DNA of 64,000 bases from Ktedonobacter robiniae (GTDB taxonomy: Bacteria; Chloroflexota; Ktedonobacteria; Ktedonobacterales; Ktedonobacteraceae). The first letter of the stretch is position 1, and each line of letters starts with the position of its first letter. Below the pieces are notes generated by a model that was not told the DNA's origin, searched no databases, and was given only the letters and a program-made list of their open reading frames with translations. Shown piece by piece: positions 59,968 through 64,000 of the stretch. The stretch spans positions 3,168,001 to 3,232,000 of the forward strand of contig NZ_BNJG01000001.1 of assembly GCF_016587375.1 (NCBI RefSeq), given 5' to 3'. The translations under genes and the position numbers were made by a program.

Positions 59968-59997
59968 TTGACTTATACATGAATTACTCTGTATATA
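59968..59997 (+). promoter_or_regulatory. Possible sigma-70 promoter
   Basis: TTGACT (59968-59973), 18-bp spacer, TATATA (59992-59997), about 260 bp upstream of the exported-protein gene. The rest of 59859-60257 is AT-rich with no gene. Confidence 0.45.
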
Positions 59998-60257
59998 TCC
60001 GTATCAAATTATCTTAAAATCGCGGTTGGTAAATATTTAGTTTCTGGAAAAGCTGTAACAAAACGACTTGCTGGATTGACTATCTTATGTATCTGAAAAT
60101 CTTGGAGAAGCAGTATTGGAGAAATAGATTGTGAGATATTGCAATATCTCGTGTTGTTTTCTTTTGTCTAAACGTCAAATGTAATGCTATGTGTGTATAT
60201 GCAGGTGAGCAAACGTGTGAATCATGACTGGATTTGCTGATCGCATATTTTCTATAG

Positions 60258-61241
60258 ATGTGGTTGGGTAAAGACATGCTACAATCGGAACACCCATTTG
60301 TTGAAGCGCGAAGGAAGGGGGCGCGGGTCACGGCGCAACAGCGTCGCAAGCGATTTTCTCCAGTCCTCATCTGTATGATTGGTGTGACGCTGCTGGTCAT
60401 CGTGGGAATTATTTATAGCTCTGCTGAGGCATTAAACGAAGAATTCTTTCATTTGCCTGTGTCTCAGGAAGAGGGGCTGACGCAGCCGTTTTTGCCAATT
60501 ACGCAAGAGCGCGTCATTGATGGCTACCATGTTTCGCTGTTGAAAGCCTATGCCGATGTCAACCAGGTCGTGGTGCTCTACCATGTTACGGATGCGAAGG
60601 GTAATCCCGTGGCGGCGCAGGATCTGCTGCCTACGTTGAGCGCTGCCGGGCAAGAGAAACTCCCCTGGCTCTCCCACGCCGAGGAGGAATGCAAGTACCT
60701 GTTGGCCGGACGTAGCGCATTTATTTTTGACGCAGCGCGCCTGCCCGCGACTGGCGGAATGCTGCAATTTCACCTGCAAATCAAGCATGTTCCACCTCCG
60801 GCTTCTTTAGTGCAAGTTGACGATGCGTTAAAGGTTCCAGTCCCAGTTGCGGACTTTGATTTTACCCTTCCAGTCCATACGGGGCAATTGTTACAGGTCA
60901 ATAAAAGCTTCACGCGTGATGGAGAGACCCTGACCTTGACACATGTATTGTTGACGGAGACAGGAGCGCGCCTCTTCCTTACACTCTCTTCAGCCCGCCC
61001 GGGACAGAAGATGCAGCTTACGGAGAAGGGGGTGCAGGTTCAGGTGGATATGAGATACTTTGATGGCTTTCCATCTCTGGTGAGTGGAAGTCCCGGCGAG
61101 ACCTCCTACCTCGTAGAGGATATTTCACGGGATAAGCTGGGTCTCTGGGTGTTGATGGCACGCCCTCGCTTTCCTCATAGCGAGGATGTCATTCCCTTGA
61201 GCCCTACCTGGCGGATCTCCTTTGAGATGCAGTATCCCTGA
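60258..61241 (+). CDS. Membrane-anchored exported protein, anti-sigma/DUF4179-like ectodomain
   Basis: 327 residues. A short basic N-terminus (ARRKGARVTAQQRRKRF) and one membrane helix (SPVLICMIGVTLLVIVGIIYSS, about 34-55) make it a type II protein with the remainder outside. The outer ~270 residues are beta-rich with repeated Thr/Val strands; they resemble the ectodomains of DUF4179/RsgI-type anti-sigma proteins in style, but I do not see a firm family match and no zinc-binding anti-sigma domain. ATG 60276 (MLQSEHP) is an equally possible start. Convergent with a membrane-protein gene across a 19-bp hairpin. Confidence 0.6.
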   Translation: MWLGKDMLQSEHPFVEARRKGARVTAQQRRKRFSPVLICMIGVTLLVIVGIIYSSAEALNEEFFHLPVSQEEGLTQPFLPITQERVIDGYHVSLLKAYADVNQVVVLYHVTDAKGNPVAAQDLLPTLSAAGQEKLPWLSHAEEECKYLLAGRSAFIFDAARLPATGGMLQFHLQIKHVPPPASLVQVDDALKVPVPVADFDFTLPVHTGQLLQVNKSFTRDGETLTLTHVLLTETGARLFLTLSSARPGQKMQLTEKGVQVQVDMRYFDGFPSLVSGSPGETSYLVEDISRDKLGLWVLMARPRFPHSEDVIPLSPTWRISFEMQYP

Positions 61242-61250
61242 GGAAACGCT

Positions 61251-61294
61251 ACAAAGCAGGTGCCAGCGTGCTTCTACGCTGGCACCTGCTTTGT
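61251..61294. terminator. Perfect hairpin between convergent genes, 19-bp stem
   Basis: Arms 61251-61269 and 61276-61294, loop 6 nt, starting 9 bp after the stop codon. Confidence 0.8.
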
Positions 61295-61325
61295 GTCTGG
61301 AGACATGGGTTGTGTATTTTTAGGG

Positions 61326-62150
61326 CTAGGGTTGCTGAGGATTTTGCGGGTCGGGTGGATATTGCCCCTCTGGCTGCGGTGGATACTGTCCCGAGGGTTG
61401 TTGTGGATACTGCGGAGTTGGCGGTCCATACTGCTCACCTTGGGGATACTGTGGGTATTGAGGGTACTGGCCCTCTGGCTGCTGTGGTGGATAGCCAGCA
61501 GGAGGGTACTGGCCTGATGGCTGTTGCGGTGGATAGCCAGCAGGAGGATACTGTCCTGGCTGCATGTGTGGCTGAATTGCGGTCCGTGGTATCAGTGGGA
61601 GTGCGCCACCAGCGATAACCGCGAGCATGCCAACGATAAAGATCCAGCCACCAGTCAGGAGACTGGCCGAGATATCGATTGAGAGAAATGCCTCCATCAG
61701 GCTACTCAGACCTCCCAGGCTGTTTTTGAAGGCATCGATGAAGGTATTGACACCAGAGGTCACAAGGGATGGGACGAGAAACTGGAAGAGCAGACCAACG
61801 ACACCCAACCCGATAAGGAGGTATTGGCCCCAGCGTGTCTGCGTCTCGGCATTTACTCTCGCTATACCGAAGGGGTTCTGACTACGATAGATAAGGAGCG
61901 CGACCACAAGTAGGATCAGGGCGATGAGCAAGACGTTGATCCAAATGCCACCATTGACGCCCGTAAGGATAGCTCCATGCAAATCAGTGCCGCTTGATGT
62001 CGTCTGCTGAGGGGAGGTAGACGACGACCGCGCGCCGATATTTGCCTGTAGGTGGACGAAGGGAATAAACAGGAAGGCGATTAGTGCCAGGAGCGCGCCC
62101 CCGGCCGCGATGAGATATGAGCGATTCGCGGGTTGCGTTAAGTTTTGCAT
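61326..62150 (-). CDS. Four-helix membrane protein with Tyr/Pro/Gln-rich repeat tail (copy 1)
   Basis: 274 residues. Four hydrophobic segments (YLIAAGGALLALIAFLFIPFV, INVLLIALILLVVALLIY, YLLIGLGVVGLLFQFLVPSL and WIFIVGMLAVIAGGALPLI) and a C-terminal ~75-residue tail of YPPAGYPPQQPSGQ-type repeats, low complexity and probably disordered in the cytosol or outside. No recognised domain. The downstream neighbour in sequence (62247-63095) is a paralogue with the same plan. Start ATG 62150 has GAGG about 11 nt upstream. Confidence 0.75.
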   Translation of the reverse strand: MQNLTQPANRSYLIAAGGALLALIAFLFIPFVHLQANIGARSSSTSPQQTTSSGTDLHGAILTGVNGGIWINVLLIALILLVVALLIYRSQNPFGIARVNAETQTRWGQYLLIGLGVVGLLFQFLVPSLVTSGVNTFIDAFKNSLGGLSSLMEAFLSIDISASLLTGGWIFIVGMLAVIAGGALPLIPRTAIQPHMQPGQYPPAGYPPQQPSGQYPPAGYPPQQPEGQYPQYPQYPQGEQYGPPTPQYPQQPSGQYPPQPEGQYPPDPQNPQQP

Positions 62151-62246
62151 ATGATGATATACCTCTTCTTTAAGACAGCGCTACGTACCGTGTTCTCTGC
62201 CATACAACCTTGCGGGACATGCGTTCTATGCCTCTATGCCAAGCTG

Positions 62247-63095
62247 CTAACGGTAGTCCGCCGGAGGCTGCTGCCCAGGATTTTGAGGGGAGGCATAGGG
62301 ATTGGGTTGTGGCGCGGGTGGATAGTTATACCCACTGCCCGGTTGCTGAGGAGTGGAGGGTGGTTGTGGTGGATAGCTATACCCACTGCCCGGTTGCTGA
62401 GGAGTGGAGGGCGTTTGTGGTGGATATGGATTGGCCTCTTGCGGAGGGTAAGCAGGAGGATAGCCAGGTTGTCCCTGGTAGGGATTGGGCGCTGAACCAG
62501 GCTGGGGCGAGAGCGACTGAAGCAGTCTAGGATTGCGCTGCAAGATCTCTATACCTGCCCCAACAATAACGGCTAACATGCCTAGTAAAAAGAGCCAGGC
62601 TCCAATGTTATAGGATGCGCTGCTATCGGTAATACTGGTCAGAAGGCTATTAACACTTGATGAAGAAGACGAACTATCGATGCTATTGAGTGCATTGAAG
62701 ATCGAAGGATTACTCTTGATACTGGAACCAAGATTACTGACCACGATGAACTGAATAATGAGTGCCAGTACGCCCGCGCCCGCCAGCCCATAGAGACCCC
62801 ACTGTGTCTGCGTCTCTACTGGTGTCTGCCCACCAAAGGGACGAGAGCGATAGATGAGCAAGCAGGAAACGATTAAAGCTCCCAGGGCTAGAATGGCACA
62901 GAGCCAGATCGCGGCAGCTTGCTGACTGATAAATGTCGCGTTTAGGGGGAACGCGAAGGCCAGCGAGATGACTGACGCGTTAATGCGGATATTCCAGGTC
63001 ACAAACGGGAAGAGCAAGAATGAGAGCAACGCGATCAACGCGCCGATTGCGGAGACAAGAAAATAGCGATTTTTCCGCTCTTTGAGAGCATCCAT
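62247..63095 (-). CDS. Four-helix membrane protein with Tyr/Pro/Gln-rich repeat tail (copy 2)
   Basis: 282 residues, paralogue of the adjacent gene: FLVSAIGALIALLSFLLFPFV, WLCAILALGALIVSCLLIY followed by RSRPFGGQTPVETQTQWGLYG (compare RSQNPFGIARVNAETQTRWGQY), and a last helix IGAWLFLLGMLAVIVGAGIEIL. The tail has three PSTPQQPGSGY-type repeats. Conservation of the P-F-G...ETQT-W loop in both copies suggests a functional contact. GGAGG lies 10 nt before ATG 63095. Function unknown. Confidence 0.75.
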   Translation of the reverse strand: MDALKERKNRYFLVSAIGALIALLSFLLFPFVTWNIRINASVISLAFAFPLNATFISQQAAAIWLCAILALGALIVSCLLIYRSRPFGGQTPVETQTQWGLYGLAGAGVLALIIQFIVVSNLGSSIKSNPSIFNALNSIDSSSSSSSVNSLLTSITDSSASYNIGAWLFLLGMLAVIVGAGIEILQRNPRLLQSLSPQPGSAPNPYQGQPGYPPAYPPQEANPYPPQTPSTPQQPGSGYSYPPQPPSTPQQPGSGYNYPPAPQPNPYASPQNPGQQPPADYR

Positions 63096-63351
63096 GAATG
63101 CAAGACCTCCAAACTGTCAAATTCAATTGGCGTTGGATGATATTCTACAAAGGTTGTGTAGGGGAGATGTGGATGGAAAACATCTCCAGATGACGAGTTC
63201 TGCTTGGAAGCGCGTATCCTCCTTGATGGCGTTTGTTGGATAAGGATTTATGCTTTTGATGCAATAAATGCTTTATCGTTACGCTTCTCGATTATAACTT
63301 ACTAATAGGTAAATATCAATGAACTGCATCACTATTTGCAGGAAAGAGTAA
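63096..63351. other. Intergenic region without detected feature
   Basis: AT-rich sequence upstream of the leftward membrane-protein gene. I see no gene or convincing promoter. Confidence 0.4.
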
Positions 63352-63414
63352 ATGTGATGACAGTAGTGATGGCGGTCTGGCAGAGCCAGACCGCCATCAC
63401 TACTGTCATCACAT
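63352..63414. terminator. Long perfect hairpin, 30-bp stem, 3-nt loop
   Basis: Arms 63352-63381 and 63385-63414, ending 3 bp before the stop codon of the uroporphyrinogen methyltransferase gene. Confidence 0.83.
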
Positions 63415-63417
63415 CCC

Positions 63418-64000
63418 TTAAGAAGCGCGGGAGAGCAGGAGACCTTGAACGGAGGGGAGGGCGGTGATGGCGTGTAGCTCGTGAGCTAGAGAGACGACCT
63501 CGCCGATGATCGTGAGGGCTGGAGAGGTAATGTCCTGCTCAAGGGCCTGAAGGGCGATAGATTCCAGGGTGGCAACCAGGACGCGCTGACGCGAGGTCGT
63601 GCCCTCCTGGATGATGGCGGCGGGCGTCTGAGGATTCATCCCGGCCTCTAGCATCTGCTGGGTAAAGCGTGGCAGGGCACGTACTCCCATCAGGACCACG
63701 ATGGTGCCCCCTAGTTTTGCCAACGCCTCCCAGTCGATAGCAGGAGCTTCGTCTCCACCACGAGCTTCATGACCAGTCACAATGGTCAGGGAGGAGGCAT
63801 AGTCGCGATGCGTCACTGGAATGCCTGCCGCTGCTGGCACGGCGATGGCGGAGGTAATGCCGGGGATGACCTCAAAGGAGATACCGGCCTCTCGAAGTGC
63901 CAGGGCCTCCTCGCCGCCACGTCCAAAGACGTAAGGGTCACCCCCTTTGAGGCGTGCCACGACCTTGCCTTCGCGGGCGTACTTAATGAGCAATGCGTTG
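63418..64000 (-). CDS. cobA: Uroporphyrinogen-III C-methyltransferase, 5' end cut by window
   Basis: C-terminal ~194 residues of a SUMT enzyme that methylates uroporphyrinogen III to precorrin-2 for siroheme/cobalamin. RLKGGDPYVFGRGGEEALAL and EVIPGITSAIAVPAAAGIPVTHR are the family signatures; TIVVLMGVRALPRFTQQML, PAAIIQEGTTSRQRVLVATL and SPALTIIGEVVSL complete the SAM-binding half. The frame is open to the window edge, so the start lies beyond 64000 and the roughly 70 N-terminal residues are missing. It ends without a fused HemD or CysG domain. Confidence 0.93.
   Translation of the reverse strand, partial: NALLIKYAREGKVVARLKGGDPYVFGRGGEEALALREAGISFEVIPGITSAIAVPAAAGIPVTHRDYASSLTIVTGHEARGGDEAPAIDWEALAKLGGTIVVLMGVRALPRFTQQMLEAGMNPQTPAAIIQEGTTSRQRVLVATLESIALQALEQDITSPALTIIGEVVSLAHELHAITALPSVQGLLLSRAS

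Noticed and set aside
61330..61570. Tandem DNA repeats
   Set aside because: They encode the Tyr/Pro/Gln tail of a membrane protein; the same is true near 62300-62470.
1..64000. tRNA/rRNA genes, riboswitches, prophage or transposase genes
   Set aside because: None could be supported by reading both strands; absence by eye is not proof, and tRNAscan/Rfam searches would be decisive.

Overview
The window looks like a chromosomal segment of a Ktedonobacteria-type Chloroflexota bacterium (inference, moderate confidence). The reasons are intermediate base composition, a zinc-ribbon/Ser-Thr kinase/WD40 fusion, giant MacB-like permeases, a DUF2089 / SHOCT-like / DUF4097 operon, an F420-type PPOX protein and a type II PKS-like ketosynthase pair. 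I saw no rRNA, tRNA, CRISPR array, transposase or phage gene. Apart from two frameshifted genes and one gene cut by the right edge, the genes look intact.

Layout. 0-5.7 kb: tandem SRPBCC paralogues, a soluble histidine kinase, a nucleotidyltransferase-fold protein and endonuclease III. 5.7-7.8 kb: a near-consensus parS site, two GNAT acetyltransferases and a small membrane protein. 7.9-19.4 kb: a leftward ABC locus with two LolD/MacB-type ATPases and three ~1000-residue FtsX-type permeases, the third frameshifted. 19.6-22.8 kb: a strong promoter, a small protein and the DUF2089 / SHOCT-like / DUF4097 operon. 22.9-27.9 kb: a cysteine-desulfurase-like enzyme, aldo/keto reductase, uracil-DNA glycosylase and FGGY kinase. 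28.1-34.2 kb: a compact biosynthetic locus with an FAD monooxygenase, a degenerate ketosynthase (chain-length-factor-like), an intact ketosynthase and a degenerate alpha/beta-hydrolase, plus a divergent SnoaL-like protein and no visible ACP. 34.3-46.9 kb: phosphate-type MFS transporter, kinase-WD40 protein, HxlR regulator with divergent PRISE-like reductase, DHA2 exporter, PPOX protein, secreted phosphoesterase, PAP2 phosphatase and lipid kinase. 47-64 kb: a frameshifted flavin oxidoreductase, TM-helix protein, methyltransferase, DUF2231-Rieske protein, ECF sigma factor, HAD phosphatase, YtxH-like protein, S9 peptidase, two tandem GNATs, acetate kinase, an anchored exported protein, two membrane proteins with Pro/Gln/Tyr tails, and the C-terminal part of uroporphyrinogen-III methyltransferase.

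Two non-coding themes run through the window. First, most transcription units end, usually within a few dozen bases of the stop codon, in an unusually long and perfectly paired inverted repeat (19-39 bp arms, loops as short as 0-5 nt). Each has its own sequence and generally lacks a U-tract. Second, at least six copies of a short MITE/REP-like element with imperfect terminal inverted repeats and internal CCCCCATTCGGGG modules lie between genes.

Possible functional links: the phosphate-family transporter and the secreted phosphoesterase share the same TTAACC-N5-TTAACA direct repeat upstream, suggesting a phosphate-starvation regulon. The lipid kinase and PAP2 phosphatase form an operon. The ketosynthase pair, monooxygenase, alpha/beta protein and SnoaL protein look like a minimal aromatic-polyketide-type pathway that would need an ACP encoded elsewhere.
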